The notes: a model not told the origin generated them from the sequence alone. 64,000 nt of DNA from Lachnospiraceae bacterium UBA1818 (GCA_904419285.1 CAJFQZ010000002.1:1-64000), one strand, 5' to 3'. Shown: positions 46,766 to 56,809, counted from the stretch's first letter. A program made the numbers and translations.

Positions 46766-47572
46766 ATGTTGAAACAATTGTTGGCGGACACCAATATCAT
46801 CTATTACCTTATCGCAGTGATCGGTGTTCTGGGAGTTGCGGCGAAGATCGTGAATCATTTTACACTTCGCAGGCTGGTGAAAGCGGCGGGAAATATGCCG
46901 AAGAGTACGCACAAACTGATAAAGCTCGTGAAATCAAAATATGAACACGCATGTATGGTACACGATTCAGTTGAAAATATTGATGCATTTGTGGAAAAAT
47001 ACATATATGAATACAGGGGATTCCTATTCCGGATCCATACGTGGAGGCAGATCGAGCTGCTGTCCGTGTGGTTTGTCGGGATCCTCGCGGCGCTGGGAGC
47101 GTCCGCTGAATATCTTTCCTACGGGTTCACGGAATCCGTTTATCAATATATTGCGACAGGCATCGCCGGCGTTGTCCTGCTGTCGGTCATCAGCAGACTT
47201 TCGGACGAGCCTTACAAGATAAACGCGGTGAAGATGTATATGATCGATTATCTGGAGAATATATGTGCTCTCCGCCTGAAAAAACAGAAGCAGACGGATC
47301 GGGAAGAGATCAGCGTGATCGCCGGGGAGAGCACACAGAAGCCTGTGTTTCAGAGTGCATCCCAGGCCAATCCTCAGGCGTCGGAGAAGGAGACAAAGAA
47401 AGAGGAGAGACGCCTGTCCATCAATATTGAAGGAGAGCCGCGGAATCCGGAGAAGACGGAAGGAGGGAAGCTTCCGGCGCGCAGCGCCGTGAGGGAAAAG
47501 GCGGAAGAGGAAGACAAGCCGGTACTGAGAGAGGAGGCGATAAGGCAGATACTGGAAGAGTTCCTCGCATGA
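46766..47572 (+). CDS. Membrane protein of unknown function
   Basis: 268 residues from ATG 46766 (after GGAGGG). Three hydrophobic segments: about 9-27 (NIIYYLIAVIGVLGVAAKIV), 95-113 and 125-145. A basic cytoplasmic-type segment (FTLRRLVKAAGNMPKSTHKLIKLVKSKY) lies between the first two. The C-terminal 90 residues are polar and rich in Glu, Lys and Pro, ending in REEAIRQILEEFLA. I do not recognise the family. It precedes pgi by 183 bp that contain a separate promoter. Confidence 0.6.
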   Translation: MLKQLLADTNIIYYLIAVIGVLGVAAKIVNHFTLRRLVKAAGNMPKSTHKLIKLVKSKYEHACMVHDSVENIDAFVEKYIYEYRGFLFRIHTWRQIELLSVWFVGILAALGASAEYLSYGFTESVYQYIATGIAGVVLLSVISRLSDEPYKINAVKMYMIDYLENICALRLKKQKQTDREEISVIAGESTQKPVFQSASQANPQASEKETKKEERRLSINIEGEPRNPEKTEGGKLPARSAVREKAEEEDKPVLREEAIRQILEEFLA

Positions 47573-47633
47573 TCGGGAAGAGGCCGCTGTCCACAATAAG
47601 AGAGATTAATAAGCGGATATTAATTTCATTTGC

Positions 47634-47662
47634 TTGAATATGAATGGCATATTTGGTAAAAT
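47634..47662 (+). promoter_or_regulatory. Probable pgi promoter
   Basis: TTGAAT (47634-47639) and TAAAAT (47657-47662) with a 17-base spacer, 93 bp before the pgi start. Confidence 0.65.
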
Positions 47663-47755
47663 GTGCATGAGGTATTGGTATGGGCACGAGATCGTTCCTG
47701 TGCCGTACATCAAAAGATGACAATGATATCAGAATATCAGAGAGGAAGGGTAGCA

Positions 47756-49102
47756 ATGAGCAGAGTAACATTTGACTATTCAAAAGCAAGTAGTTTTGTG
47801 CAGGAGCACGAGATGGAATATATGAGCGAGCTTACTGCGCAGGCGAAGGAAAAACTGCTTTCCAGAACAGGCGCAGGAAATGATTTCCTCGGATGGATCG
47901 ATCTTCCGGTGGATTATGACAAAGAAGAGTTCGACAGAATTAAAAAGGCGGCAGAGAAGATCAGAAATGATTCTGAGGTACTTCTTGTGATCGGAATCGG
48001 CGGATCCTATCTGGGAGCCAGGGCTGCAATCGAATTCCTCGGACATTCTTTTGCAAATGTGGTTTCAAAAGAAATCAGAAAAGCTCCGGAGATTTATTAT
48101 GTAGGAAACAGCATCAGCAGCACATATATCAAGGACCTGATCGACGTTGTGGGAGACAGAGATTTCTCTATCAACATGATCTCAAAATCAGGAACGACAA
48201 CAGAGCCTGCGATCGCCTTCCGTGTATTTAAAGAGATTCTGGAGAAGAAATACGGTAAAGAAGAGGCTGCAAAGAGAATCTATGCAACGACAGACCGTGC
48301 GAAGGGAGCTCTTAAGAATCTGGCGACAGAGGAAGGTTATGAGACTTTCGTTGTGCCGGATGACGTGGGAGGACGTTTCTCTGTGCTCACAGCAGTAGGT
48401 CTGCTTCCGATCGCTGTAAGCGGAGCTGACATCGACAAGCTGATGGAAGGTGCCGCAGCGGGAAGAAAGGCTGCACTTGAGAATGATTTTGCAGAGAACG
48501 ATGCAATGCAGTATGCGGCGATCCGCAACATCCTGCTCCGCAAGGGTAAGACAGTAGAGGTTCTGGCAAACTATGAGCCGAGCCTTCACTATGTATCTGA
48601 GTGGTGGAAACAGCTCTACGGTGAGAGCGAAGGAAAAGACCAGAAGGGTATCTTCCCGGCATCCGTAGACCTGACAACAGACCTGCACTCCATGGGTCAG
48701 TTCATCCAGGACGGAAACAGGATCCTGTTTGAGACTGTTCTGAATGTAGAGAAGTCCAGGGAAGAGATCGTGATCAATGAAGAGCCGGTTGATCTGGACG
48801 GACTGAACTATCTGGCAGGAAAGACGGTTGATTTCATCAACAAGAGCGCTATGAACGGTACGATCCTTGCTCATACAGACGGAAATGTGCCGAACCTTAT
48901 GGTGAAGATTCCGGAGCAGAACGAGTTCTATCTCGGTGAGCTGTTCTATTTCTTCGAGTTTGCATGCGGTGTGAGCGGATACTTACTCGGCGTTAATCCG
49001 TTCAACCAGCCGGGCGTTGAGAGTTATAAGAGAAATATGTTTGCTCTGCTCGGAAAACCGGGATATGAGGAAGAGCGCGAGAAACTTCTGGAGCGCTTAT
49101 AA
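47756..49102 (+). CDS. pgi: Glucose-6-phosphate isomerase
   Basis: 448 residues, the short form usual in Firmicutes. It interconverts glucose 6-phosphate and fructose 6-phosphate. Substrate-binding motifs are [21 protein letters not shown] (about 72), [20 protein letters not shown] (about 140, phosphate loop), [18 protein letters not shown] (about 203) and a C-terminal [23 protein letters not shown] 47756 follows GAGAGGAAGGG; the longer open frame upstream is not supported. pfkA, the next glycolytic step, is the next gene. Confidence 0.96.
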   Translation: MSRVTFDYSKASSFVQEHEMEYMSELTAQAKEKLLSRTGAGNDFLGWIDLPVDYDKEEFDRIKKAAEKIRNDSEVLLVIGIGGSYLGARAAIEFLGHSFANVVSKEIRKAPEIYYVGNSISSTYIKDLIDVVGDRDFSINMISKSGTTTEPAIAFRVFKEILEKKYGKEEAAKRIYATTDRAKGALKNLATEEGYETFVVPDDVGGRFSVLTAVGLLPIAVSGADIDKLMEGAAAGRKAALENDFAENDAMQYAAIRNILLRKGKTVEVLANYEPSLHYVSEWWKQLYGESEGKDQKGIFPASVDLTTDLHSMGQFIQDGNRILFETVLNVEKSREEIVINEEPVDLDGLNYLAGKTVDFINKSAMNGTILAHTDGNVPNLMVKIPEQNEFYLGELFYFFEFACGVSGYLLGVNPFNQPGVESYKRNMFALLGKPGYEEEREKLLERL

Positions 49103-49189
49103 TCAGCGGCCGGACGGAAGTTCAGGAAGACATGGACATCGGAGGATATCTCCGGCGCACATGCGGGATGTAAAAAAAGACAGATTGCC

Positions 49190-49218
49190 TTGTTCGCGGT
49201 TTGCAAATGGGGTATAAT
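49190..49218 (+). promoter_or_regulatory. Probable pfkA promoter
   Basis: TTGTTC (49190-49195) and TATAAT (49213-49218) with a 17-base spacer. The start of transcription would fall inside the hairpin at 49220-49249. Confidence 0.6.
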
Positions 49219-49219
49219 A

Positions 49220-49255
49220 ATAAGCAGTCGGATAAAACCGGCTGCTTATCTTTTT
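49220..49255 (+). terminator. Terminator overlapping the start of the pfkA leader
   Basis: ATAAGCAGTCGG pairs with CCGGCTGCTTAT around a short loop, followed by CTTTTT. It probably ends pgi transcription. The following leader (49256-49374) is GC-rich with several possible hairpins and no gene. Confidence 0.7.
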
Positions 49256-49374
49256 GCAGCAGCGACGAGCCAGATCCCGGACCGGCCCGGGACAGTGGCG
49301 GCCGCCTGCAATCCCGGGATGTGTCTTTTGGCGCTTCCGGTAGTTTCAGCCGGCGAGATAAAGGAGGAAGTGTT

Positions 49375-50451
49375 ATGTTACGAATCGGAATGTTGACAAG
49401 CGGCGGTGACTGTCAGGCTCTGAACGCTGCGATGCGCGGAGTCGTCAAGGGAATCTGTTCCAAGAGAGACGATGTGGAGATCTACGGTTTCAAGGACGGG
49501 TATAAGGGTCTGATCTATGCGGACTTCAGTATGCTCACAGCGAAGGATTTCTCCGGAATCCTGACACGCGGAGGAACCATACTGGGAACTTCCAGACAGC
49601 CGTTCAAGCTGATGCGCGTGCCGGACAAGGACGGCCTTGACAAGGTAGAGGCGATGAAGCATACATATCACAAGCTGAACCTGAACTGCCTTGTGATACT
49701 CGGAGGAAACGGGACGCACAAGACAGCGAACCTGCTCCGTGAGGAAGGTCTGAATATCATTACACTGCCGAAGACCATTGACAATGATCTCTGGGGAACA
49801 GATATGACGTTCGGATTCCAGAGTGCGGTTGATATCGCAACAGATACGATCGACAGGATCCACACGACGGCAACTTCCCACAGCCGTGTATTTATCATTG
49901 AGGTCATGGGACATAAGGTAGGATATGTTACACTGCACGCGGGTATCGCAGGAGGAGCAGACATCATCCTCATCCCGGAGATCCCGTATGACATCAAGGC
50001 GATCAAGAAGGTGATCGATGCGCGTACCAATGCAGGCAAGCCGTTCACCATCCTTGCGGTCGCTGAGGGAGCCATCTCCAAGGAGGATGCGAAGTTAAAG
50101 AAGAAAGAGTACAAGGAGAAAGTGGCGAAGAGAAAATATCCTTCCATCGCCTACGAGCTTGCAGAGCAGATCCAGAAGGAGACGGACAAGGAAGTGAGGA
50201 TCACTGTTCCGGGACATACACAGAGAGGCGGATCTCCGTGTGCATATGACCGTGTATTCGCATCAAGAGTTGGCGCGAAGGCGGCGGAGATGATCCTGAA
50301 AGAGCAGTACGGTTATATGGTTGCGATGAAGAATGGAGAGACGACGAAGGTCCCGCTCGGAGATGTGGCAGGAAAGCTTAAGACAGTCGATCCGAAATGC
50401 AGCCTGATCAAAGAGGCGAGGATGCTCGGCATCAGCTTCGGAGACGAATGA
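49375..50451 (+). CDS. pfkA: 6-phosphofructokinase
   Basis: 358 residues. Phosphorylates fructose 6-phosphate. The sequence shows LTSGGDCQALNAAMRGVV (1-25), VILGGNGTHKTA (about 101) in place of the GGDGS loop, and LPKTIDNDLWGTDMTFGF (about 121) with the catalytic TIDND. Gly after GGN and Lys before TIDND is the mix seen in group III enzymes; Gly at that site favours ATP over pyrophosphate as donor. The metal-binding Asp of GGDG is Asn here. GGAGGAAG precedes ATG. It follows pgi. Confidence 0.92.
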   Translation: MLRIGMLTSGGDCQALNAAMRGVVKGICSKRDDVEIYGFKDGYKGLIYADFSMLTAKDFSGILTRGGTILGTSRQPFKLMRVPDKDGLDKVEAMKHTYHKLNLNCLVILGGNGTHKTANLLREEGLNIITLPKTIDNDLWGTDMTFGFQSAVDIATDTIDRIHTTATSHSRVFIIEVMGHKVGYVTLHAGIAGGADIILIPEIPYDIKAIKKVIDARTNAGKPFTILAVAEGAISKEDAKLKKKEYKEKVAKRKYPSIAYELAEQIQKETDKEVRITVPGHTQRGGSPCAYDRVFASRVGAKAAEMILKEQYGYMVAMKNGETTKVPLGDVAGKLKTVDPKCSLIKEARMLGISFGDE

Positions 50452-50481
50452 TTTACAGAGAGAAAGACACGAGAGAAAAGA

Positions 50482-50519
50482 GGCATCCGTCTGTGGGAAG
50501 ATTTCCGCAGGCGGATGCC
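50482..50519. terminator. Strong hairpin between pfkA and dnaX
   Basis: GGCATCCG pairs with CGGATGCC, extended inward by CTG/CAG and GG/CC. No clear T-run follows, so it may work as an RNA-stabilising hairpin or a weak terminator. Confidence 0.5.
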
Positions 50520-50557
50520 GAGTCTTGAAGAAAAAAAGTTCAGACGAGGTGTGATTC

Positions 50558-52138
50558 ATGTCATATACGGCACTTTACAGAAAATTCCGGCCCGCGGCAT
50601 TTGAGGATGTGAAAGGGCAGGATCATATCATCACTACATTACAGAATCAGATCAAGGCAAACCGTATCGGGCATGCTTATTTGTTCTGCGGAACAAGAGG
50701 AACGGGAAAGACGACGGTGGCGAAGATATTTGCGAAGGCGGTTAACTGCGAGCATCCGGTCGATGGAAGCCCGTGCGGGGAATGTGAGATGTGCAGATCT
50801 ATCGCAGCGGGGACTTCCATGAATGTGATCGAGATCGACGCGGCGTCCAATAACGGCGTGGACAATATCCGTGAGATCAGGGAAGAGGTCACATACCGTC
50901 CGACGGAGGGACGGTACAAGGTCTATATCATCGACGAGGTACACATGCTTTCCATCGGAGCGTTCAACGCCTTGCTGAAGACGCTGGAGGAGCCTCCGGA
51001 GTATGTTATTTTCATCCTGGCTACCACGGAGGTGCACAAGATACCGATCACGATCCTGTCGAGATGCCAGCACTATGATTTCAAGAGGATCAGCATCGAG
51101 ACCATCACGGACAGGATGAAGGAGCTGATGGAAGTTGAGCACGTTGACGTGGAGGAGAAAGCGCTGAGGTATATCGCGAAAGCAGCGGACGGCTCCATGA
51201 GAGATGCGCTGAGCCTGCTCGATCAGTGCATTGCCTTTTATCTGGGACAGAAGCTGACCTACGACAATGTGCTGGAAGTGCTGGGCGCTGTGGACACGGA
51301 TGTGTTCAGCAGGCTTCTGAGAAAGACGATCGCCAGAGATGTGGCAGGGGTGCTGGATATCGTGGAGGAGCTGATCATGCAGGGCAGGGAGCTGACCCAG
51401 CTGGCGGCGGATTTTACATGGTATTTAAGAAACTTGCTTCTGGTAAAAACTTCTGATAATATAGAGGATGTGCTGGATGTATCCACGGAAAATATGATGC
51501 AGCTCAAGGAAGAGGCGGAGATGATCGAGACTGACGCGCTGCTGCGCTATATCAGAATCTTCTCTGAACTCTCGGGACAGCTCAGATATGCAACCCAGAA
51601 GAGGGTGATGCTCGAGGTCGCGCTGATCAAGCTCTGTACACCCGCGATGGAAACGAATCAGGATTCACTGCTTGAACGGATCCGTGCGGTGGAGGAGAAG
51701 GTTGAGCAGGGGATCGCCGCTGCAGGCAGTATGCAGGAGAAGATCGTGTATGTGAACGGCAGCGGAGAGGGAGAAGCCGCCGGGAAAGCGCAGAAGCGCC
51801 CTGAACTTCCCAATGCGATACCGGAGGATGTGCAGGAGGTTGTGAGGAATTTCCGCTCTATTGCGGATGAGGCTTCCGGAATGGTCAGAGGGTATCTCAA
51901 GAAGGCAAGGCTGAGCCTTGGAGGGGACAATCGTCTTTTAGTTGTCCTTCCAGACAGTCTGGCGGCCAGCGTAGTGGGGCGCGAGGATCATGTGCAGGAA
52001 CTGGAAGGTCTGATCGAGAATAAGATAGGAAAAAAAGTGGAGATCGAAGTGCGGTGCGTGGAAGAGGGACGGCACTTTGAGGACACGTTCGTGGATATAG
52101 AACAGAAAATCAACATGGAGATCACAGTGGAGGATTAG
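50558..52138 (+). CDS. dnaX: DNA polymerase III subunits gamma/tau
   Basis: 526 residues. AAA+ clamp-loader ATPase: Walker [16 protein letters not shown] (about 42-56), a zinc-binding set of four cysteines in [16 protein letters not shown] (about 64-79), Walker [12 protein letters not shown] (about 122) and the arginine finger LSRCQHYDF (about 166). The C-terminal part (from about 380) is the tau-like region. I saw no slippery A6 heptamer that would mark a frameshift product. It starts the dnaX-ybaB-recR operon. Confidence 0.96.
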   Translation: MSYTALYRKFRPAAFEDVKGQDHIITTLQNQIKANRIGHAYLFCGTRGTGKTTVAKIFAKAVNCEHPVDGSPCGECEMCRSIAAGTSMNVIEIDAASNNGVDNIREIREEVTYRPTEGRYKVYIIDEVHMLSIGAFNALLKTLEEPPEYVIFILATTEVHKIPITILSRCQHYDFKRISIETITDRMKELMEVEHVDVEEKALRYIAKAADGSMRDALSLLDQCIAFYLGQKLTYDNVLEVLGAVDTDVFSRLLRKTIARDVAGVLDIVEELIMQGRELTQLAADFTWYLRNLLLVKTSDNIEDVLDVSTENMMQLKEEAEMIETDALLRYIRIFSELSGQLRYATQKRVMLEVALIKLCTPAMETNQDSLLERIRAVEEKVEQGIAAAGSMQEKIVYVNGSGEGEAAGKAQKRPELPNAIPEDVQEVVRNFRSIADEASGMVRGYLKKARLSLGGDNRLLVVLPDSLAASVVGREDHVQELEGLIENKIGKKVEIEVRCVEEGRHFEDTFVDIEQKINMEITVED

Positions 52139-52140
52139 AT

Positions 52141-52482
52141 ATGGCAAAGAGAGGCGGATTCCCGGGCGGCGGAATGCCGGGAAATATGGCGAATCTTATG
52201 AAACAGGCGCAGCGTATGCAGCGTCAGATGGAGGAGCAGCAGAAGGAGCTCGAAGCGAAGGAATTTACAGCGACCGCAGGCGGCGGGGCAGTTGAGGTGA
52301 CTGTCTCCGGAAAGAGGGAAGTCCTGGGCGTAAAGCTTGCGGAAGAGGTCGTTGATCCTGAGGATATCGAGATGCTGCAGGATCTGATCGTTGCAGCGAC
52401 GAATGAGGCTCTCCGTCAGGTTGAGGAGGAGAGCGGCGCGGCAATGTCAAAGCTGACAGGCGGAATGCCGGGAATGTTCTAG
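52141..52482 (+). CDS. ybaB: Nucleoid-associated protein, YbaB/EbfC family
   Basis: 113 residues. A glycine-rich start ([27 protein letters not shown]) is followed by the conserved YbaB fold: [26 protein letters not shown] and [33 protein letters not shown]. It binds DNA as a dimer and its gene lies between dnaX and recR in most bacteria. The start is two bases after the dnaX stop. Confidence 0.95.
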   Translation: MAKRGGFPGGGMPGNMANLMKQAQRMQRQMEEQQKELEAKEFTATAGGGAVEVTVSGKREVLGVKLAEEVVDPEDIEMLQDLIVAATNEALRQVEEESGAAMSKLTGGMPGMF

Positions 52483-52486
52483 AAAG

Positions 52487-52578
52487 GTTACGAGTTCTAC
52501 TCGCACTCAGGGATAGAAAACTGGCTCTTACATGAAGGCATGACGTTGCAGTTTTCTATCTGCGGTGTGAGCAGTAAC
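52487..52578. repeat. Imperfect inverted-repeat element between ybaB and recR
   Basis: The ends GTTAC (52487-52491) and GTAAC (52574-52578) and the perfect inner 12-mers GATAGAAAACTG (52512-52523) / CAGTTTTCTATC (52549-52560) form a long hairpin. GTGAGCAGTAAC at 52567-52578 is the reverse complement of GTTACTGCTCAC, one base off the motif at 11563, 11660 and 46121. The remaining bases up to recR hold no gene. Confidence 0.65.
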
Positions 52579-52693
52579 TTAAAAAGGAATTATTTTATGT
52601 TTCAGGGGGTCAGATCCCTGTGGCGGGGAGAGTGCTCCCGGTTCACAGAGAACTGGCCTTCCTTTACGAGAATTCAAGACAGAGGTGTAGGGA

Positions 52694-53290
52694 ATGGAAT
52701 ATTACAGCAACCAGATCAGCAGGCTGATCGAGGAGTTCTCCCGTCTGCCGGGAATCGGGAGCAAATCGGCGCAGCGCCTTGCGTTCCATGTGATCAATAT
52801 GCCGATGGATCAGGTGGAAGGCCTCGCAAACGCAATTGTTGAGGCGCGGCGGAATGTGCGCTACTGCAAGGTGTGCTGCACGCTCACAGACCGGGATGTA
52901 TGTCCGATCTGCAGCAATCCGGACCGGGATAAGAAGACGATCATGGTGGTGGAGACGCCGAGGGATCTGGCGGCATATGAGAAGACTGGAAAATATAACG
53001 GAGTCTATCATGTGCTCCACGGTGCGATCTCGCCGATGCTCGGGATCGGCCCGGGGGATATCAGGCTGAAGGAACTTATGGAGCGTCTGCAGGGAGATGT
53101 GGACGAGGTTATCATCGCCACGAACTCAAGTCTCGAGGGGGAGACGACGGCGATGTATATCAGCAAGCTCATCAAGCCGGCAGGGATCAAGGTGAGCAGG
53201 ATCGCCAGTGGTGTTCCCGTGGGCGGAGATCTGGAATATATTGATGAAGTTACGCTGCTCCGCGCGCTGGAGGGAAGGACAGAGCTGTAG
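52694..53290 (+). CDS. recR: Recombination protein RecR
   Basis: 198 residues, full length. Helix-hairpin-helix region [24 protein letters not shown] (about 9-32), zinc finger [16 protein letters not shown] (about 57-72) and Toprim domain ([53 protein letters not shown]). It acts with RecF and RecO in gap repair. GGTGTAGGGA precedes ATG. Third gene of the dnaX-ybaB-recR run. Confidence 0.96.
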   Translation: MEYYSNQISRLIEEFSRLPGIGSKSAQRLAFHVINMPMDQVEGLANAIVEARRNVRYCKVCCTLTDRDVCPICSNPDRDKKTIMVVETPRDLAAYEKTGKYNGVYHVLHGAISPMLGIGPGDIRLKELMERLQGDVDEVIIATNSSLEGETTAMYISKLIKPAGIKVSRIASGVPVGGDLEYIDEVTLLRALEGRTEL

Positions 53291-53377
53291 ATATAAAATT
53301 TTTGTAAAAAAGGGGCTTAAAATATCCGGAGAAATATGTTACTATGGCAGGGTGCGCTGTGAAACCGGGAGAAAAAC

Positions 53378-53396
53378 AGCGGAAATACCGCTTTTT
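53378..53396 (+). terminator. Small terminator after recR
   Basis: AGCGG/CCGCT with a five-base loop followed by TTTTT. The stem is short, so termination may be weak. Confidence 0.45.
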
Positions 53397-53420
53397 GGAG
53401 GTGAAATGCCTCTTATCTAC

Positions 53421-53450
53421 TGGACAACAGACACATTGTAAATCTATAAT
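53421..53450 (+). promoter_or_regulatory. Probable promoter of the transketolase genes
   Basis: TGGACA (53421-53426) and TATAAT (53445-53450) with an 18-base spacer, about 100 bp before the transketolase start. No gene is visible in the 260-bp gap. Confidence 0.65.
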
Positions 53451-53551
53451 GAAAACAGCGGAAAGAAGAATCAGATTTCGGGAAGACTATAAAGCTGTAT
53501 TCTGGGAAAGGTAATGCTTAAGACAAAAATTCATAAAAAGAGGAGAATCAT

Positions 53552-54388
53552 ATGGATAAGTTAAAGCTGATGAAGACTGCAAATGAGATTCGAAAGGACA
53601 TTGTAGTGTCCGTGCACAGTGCAAAGGCAGGACATCCGGGCGGATCGCTCTCAGCAGCGGAAATTTTCACGTATCTTTATTTTGAAGAGTTGAATGTTGA
53701 TCCGAAAGATCCGGACAAGGCAGACAGAGACCGGTTTGTACTCTCAAAAGGACATACGGCGCCGGGACTGTATGCAGCTCTGGCGGAGAGAGGCTTTTTC
53801 CCGAAAGAAGATCTTGTGACACTGCGCCATACCGGCTCTTATCTTCAGGGCCATCCGGATATGAAGTGTATCCCGGGAGTTGATATGTCTTCAGGCTCCC
53901 TCGGACAGGGAATCTCTGCGGCTGTGGGAATGGCCATTGCAGCCAAGATGTCAGGAGATACTTACAGAGTATATACGCTTCTGGGCGACGGTGAGATCCA
54001 GGAGGGACAGGTGTGGGAAGCTGCCATGCTCGCTGCACACTGGAAGCTGGATAACCTTCTTGTGATCGTGGATAATAATAATCTTCAGATCGACGGACCG
54101 GTAGACAAGGTGAATTCGCCGTATCCGATCGACAAGAAGTTTGAGGCGTTCAATTTCCATGTGATCAATATCGACGGAAATGATTTTGACCAGATCGACG
54201 CGGCATTTAAAGAGGCGAAGACTGTAAAGGGATGCCCGACAGCGATCATTGCGAGAACTGTAAAAGGAAAAGGCGTTTCGTTCATGGAGAACAATGCCGG
54301 CTGGCACGGAAAAGCACCGAATGATGAAGAATATAAAATAGCGATGGCAGATCTTGAGAAGGAGGGGGAAGCATTATGTCAGATGTAA
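53552..54388 (+). CDS. Transketolase, N-terminal subunit
   Basis: 278 residues, the thiamine-diphosphate-binding half of a split transketolase. AKAGHPGGSLSAAEIFTYLYFEEL (about 27) and FVLSKGHTAPGLYAALAERGFF (about 66) are typical; the ThDP-Mg site is LLGDGEIQEGQVWEAAMLAAHWKLDNLLVIVDNN (about 147-180). It moves two-carbon units between sugar phosphates together with the next gene's product. GAGGAG precedes ATG. It overlaps the C-terminal subunit gene by 13 bases. Confidence 0.94.
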   Translation: MDKLKLMKTANEIRKDIVVSVHSAKAGHPGGSLSAAEIFTYLYFEELNVDPKDPDKADRDRFVLSKGHTAPGLYAALAERGFFPKEDLVTLRHTGSYLQGHPDMKCIPGVDMSSGSLGQGISAAVGMAIAAKMSGDTYRVYTLLGDGEIQEGQVWEAAMLAAHWKLDNLLVIVDNNNLQIDGPVDKVNSPYPIDKKFEAFNFHVINIDGNDFDQIDAAFKEAKTVKGCPTAIIARTVKGKGVSFMENNAGWHGKAPNDEEYKIAMADLEKEGEALCQM

Positions 54389-55317
54389 AGAGAATTGCGA
54401 CGAGAGATAGTTATGGTGAAGAACTGGTGAAGCTCGGAGCGGAACATGAAGATATCGTCGTGCTCGATGCGGATCTGGCAGAGGCGACAAGAAGCGGCGA
54501 GTTCCAGAAGGTTTACCCGGACCGCTTTATCGACTGTGGTATCGCGGAGGAAAATATGATGGGGGTTGCGGCAGGACTCGCAGCAGCGGGAAAAGTTCCG
54601 TTTGCAAGTTCTTTTGCGATGTTTGCTGTTGGCCGCGCATATGAGCAGATAAGAAACTCTATCGGATATCCGCATCTGAATGTGAAGATCGGCGCTTCCC
54701 ACGCGGGCATTTCTGTCGGGGAAGACGGAGCTACACATCAGTGTATCGAGGATATCGCCCTGATGAGAATGATCCCGGGAATGGTCGTGATCAATCCTTC
54801 AGACTATATTGAGGCGAGAGCTGCAGTGAGAGCTGCATATGAATATGAAGGGCCGGTGTACATGAGATTCGGACGTCTTGCAGTGCCGATCTTGAATGAC
54901 AGGCCGGATTATAAGTTTGAGCTCGGAAAGGGCGTAGTCTTAAGAGAAGGAAAGGATCTTACGATCTTTGCGACAGGACTTCCTGTTTATAACTGCCTTG
55001 AGGCTGCCGAGCGCCTTGCTGCAGAGGACGGGATCGATGCACAGGTGATCAATATCCATACGATCAAGCCGATCGATGAGGAGCTTATCGTTGCGGCTGC
55101 GGAGAAGACGGGAAAGATCGTCACAGTGGAAGAGCATTCCGTGATCGGAGGACTCGGAAGCGCTGTGTGCGATGTGCTGTCAGAGAAAGCGCCGACCAGG
55201 GTGATGAAGATCGGCATCAATGATACATTCGGAGAGTCGGGTCCGGCTCTGGAACTTCTGAAGAAATACGGACTTGACACGGACGGTATCTATGAAAAGA
55301 TAAAGACGTTTATTTAG
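54376..55317 (+). CDS. Transketolase, C-terminal subunit
   Basis: 313 residues. Begins MSDVKRIATRDSYGEELVKLGAEHEDIVVLDADLAEATRSGEF; the pyrimidine-domain glutamate is in DCGIAEENMMGVAAGLAAAG (about 54-75), and the C-terminal domain includes VEEHSVIGGLGSAVCDVL (about 250). It completes the split transketolase with the upstream gene, coupled by a 13-base overlap with GGAGGGGGAAG as ribosome binding site. A strong terminator follows. Confidence 0.94.
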   Translation: MSDVKRIATRDSYGEELVKLGAEHEDIVVLDADLAEATRSGEFQKVYPDRFIDCGIAEENMMGVAAGLAAAGKVPFASSFAMFAVGRAYEQIRNSIGYPHLNVKIGASHAGISVGEDGATHQCIEDIALMRMIPGMVVINPSDYIEARAAVRAAYEYEGPVYMRFGRLAVPILNDRPDYKFELGKGVVLREGKDLTIFATGLPVYNCLEAAERLAAEDGIDAQVINIHTIKPIDEELIVAAAEKTGKIVTVEEHSVIGGLGSAVCDVLSEKAPTRVMKIGINDTFGESGPALELLKKYGLDTDGIYEKIKTFI

Positions 55318-55323
55318 TGATCC

Positions 55324-55355
55324 AGCTGTCTGCCGGTCTCCGGCAGGCAGCTTTT
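55324..55355 (+). terminator. Terminator after the transketolase genes
   Basis: A 13-base stem AGCTGTCTGCCGG/CCGGCAGGCAGCT (one G-T pair) with a three-base loop, followed by TTTT. Confidence 0.85.
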
Positions 55356-55444
55356 CGGCTTTTTTCTGCCTATAGTGCGCGGGCGTCTAAGCGCATGTGA
55401 GGAGAAGTACCGGTCTATTGAACCGCAGACAAAGGAGAATGTAC

Positions 55445-56809
55445 ATGCAGCTTCGTCTGGAAATTCCGGATTCTTTCTGGAGTTTATTTCGCTCTGTGAA
55501 CAGAGAGATTTATATAGATGCATTATTGTGTATCAACGAGGAATATGAATATAGTAACTATTTTCTCACAAGAGAGGTGTGCCTCCAGGTCCTGAGTGAT
55601 ATGAACGCGCGGAGAAAGATCCGTCTGGAGCGGGAGGAAACGGAGACGGATTTTGATCTGCTTGAGACCACTTCGTCCAGGATCCTGAACTGGCTTGTGA
55701 AGACAGGATGGCTGAAGCGGATCGAGGATTTCACATCCATGACGACGAATATCGTGATCCCGGATTATGCGGCTGTAATGATTGGTGCATTTGAACGTCT
55801 CACCTCGGAAGATATGGAAGAGACTGAGATCTATATTCAGAACGTATATGCAACTCTTTATTCTTTTCGAAATGACCCGAGAGTGAACCTGAATATGCTC
55901 CGGACCGCTGTGGTGAATACGCGGCGGCTGAACAAGGCGCTGCAGGACATGCTCCACAATATGGACAAGTTCTTTGAGCGTCTGCTGGACAAGGAGAACT
56001 ACAGCGATCTTCTGAAGGAACACTTAGACGGCTATGTCGAGGAAGTAGTGAGGAAAAAGTATCACATCCTTAAGACTTCAGACAACTTCTACATTTACAA
56101 GAATGATATCAAGAGATGCCTGCAGGAGATGAGGGAGGACGAAGAGTGGATCGAGAAAGTCCGAGAGCGCTCCTCGGCTGCCGGAGACAAGGGGGATGAT
56201 GTCCTTGATCTCCTGGATCTGATCGAGCGTGGATTTGACGATATCGAGCACCGGATCGCGAATATGGATAAAGAGCATTCCAAGTACGTGAGAGCAACAG
56301 TGACAAGGCTTAATTATCTTCTGAGCGGGGAGACAGATACCAAGGGGCTGATCGTTCAGCTTCTGAACCGGATCGCGTCAGGAGAACGGAAGGAGGAGAT
56401 GCTTCGCGCTGCGGCCGGGAAGATGAACCTGTCGCATCTGGAGATCCTGTCAGAGAAATCGCTGTACAAGCGGCGTCGTCCGAAGGCGGACTTTATCAGC
56501 AGGATGGAGCAGGAGGAAGAGACGGCAGATCTTGACCGCGAGGAAGTGCTTAAGATGAACCGTGTTCAGATGCGGTACAGCAGAGCGGAGATCGAAGCAT
56601 TTATCGAGTCACATATGAGAGAGGATGTTATGGATACCGCGGAGCTCGGCCCCATGAGTGAGGAAGAGTTTGAGAAGCTGATCCTTGCCTATGATTACAG
56701 TATACGCAGAAACGGCAGATTTACTGCATTGGAGGAAGGAACGGAGATGGTGCAGAACGGGAAATATCGGTATCCGCACCTGAAGTTTATACAGAGGAGG
56801 CCTGAATGA
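55445..56809 (+). CDS. jetA: JetA-like kleisin-type subunit of a Wadjet/MukBEF-like SMC complex (DUF5716)
   Basis: 454 residues starting MQLRLEIPDSFWSLFRSVNREIYIDALLCINEEYEYSNYFLTRE. A winged-helix-like region (SSRILNWLVKTGWLKRIEDFTSMTTNIVIPDYA) and a long helical part (LLKEHLDGYVEEVVRKKYHILKTSDNFYIYKNDIKRCLQEM) match the DUF5716 form of JetA found in Wadjet systems of Clostridia. JetA bridges the SMC heads as the kleisin. ATG 55445 follows AAAGGAGA. Its stop overlaps jetB by four bases. No strong promoter is seen; TATAGT at 55373 is a possible -10 box. Confidence 0.82.
   Translation: MQLRLEIPDSFWSLFRSVNREIYIDALLCINEEYEYSNYFLTREVCLQVLSDMNARRKIRLEREETETDFDLLETTSSRILNWLVKTGWLKRIEDFTSMTTNIVIPDYAAVMIGAFERLTSEDMEETEIYIQNVYATLYSFRNDPRVNLNMLRTAVVNTRRLNKALQDMLHNMDKFFERLLDKENYSDLLKEHLDGYVEEVVRKKYHILKTSDNFYIYKNDIKRCLQEMREDEEWIEKVRERSSAAGDKGDDVLDLLDLIERGFDDIEHRIANMDKEHSKYVRATVTRLNYLLSGETDTKGLIVQLLNRIASGERKEEMLRAAAGKMNLSHLEILSEKSLYKRRRPKADFISRMEQEEETADLDREEVLKMNRVQMRYSRAEIEAFIESHMREDVMDTAELGPMSEEEFEKLILAYDYSIRRNGRFTALEEGTEMVQNGKYRYPHLKFIQRRPE

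Noticed and set aside
50558-52138. Programmed frameshift in dnaX making a gamma subunit
   Set aside because: I found no A6-type slippery heptamer with a following hairpin at the expected place.
52540-52842. 100-codon open frame between ybaB and recR
   Set aside because: Overlaps recR in another frame and begins inside the inverted-repeat element; no family similarity.
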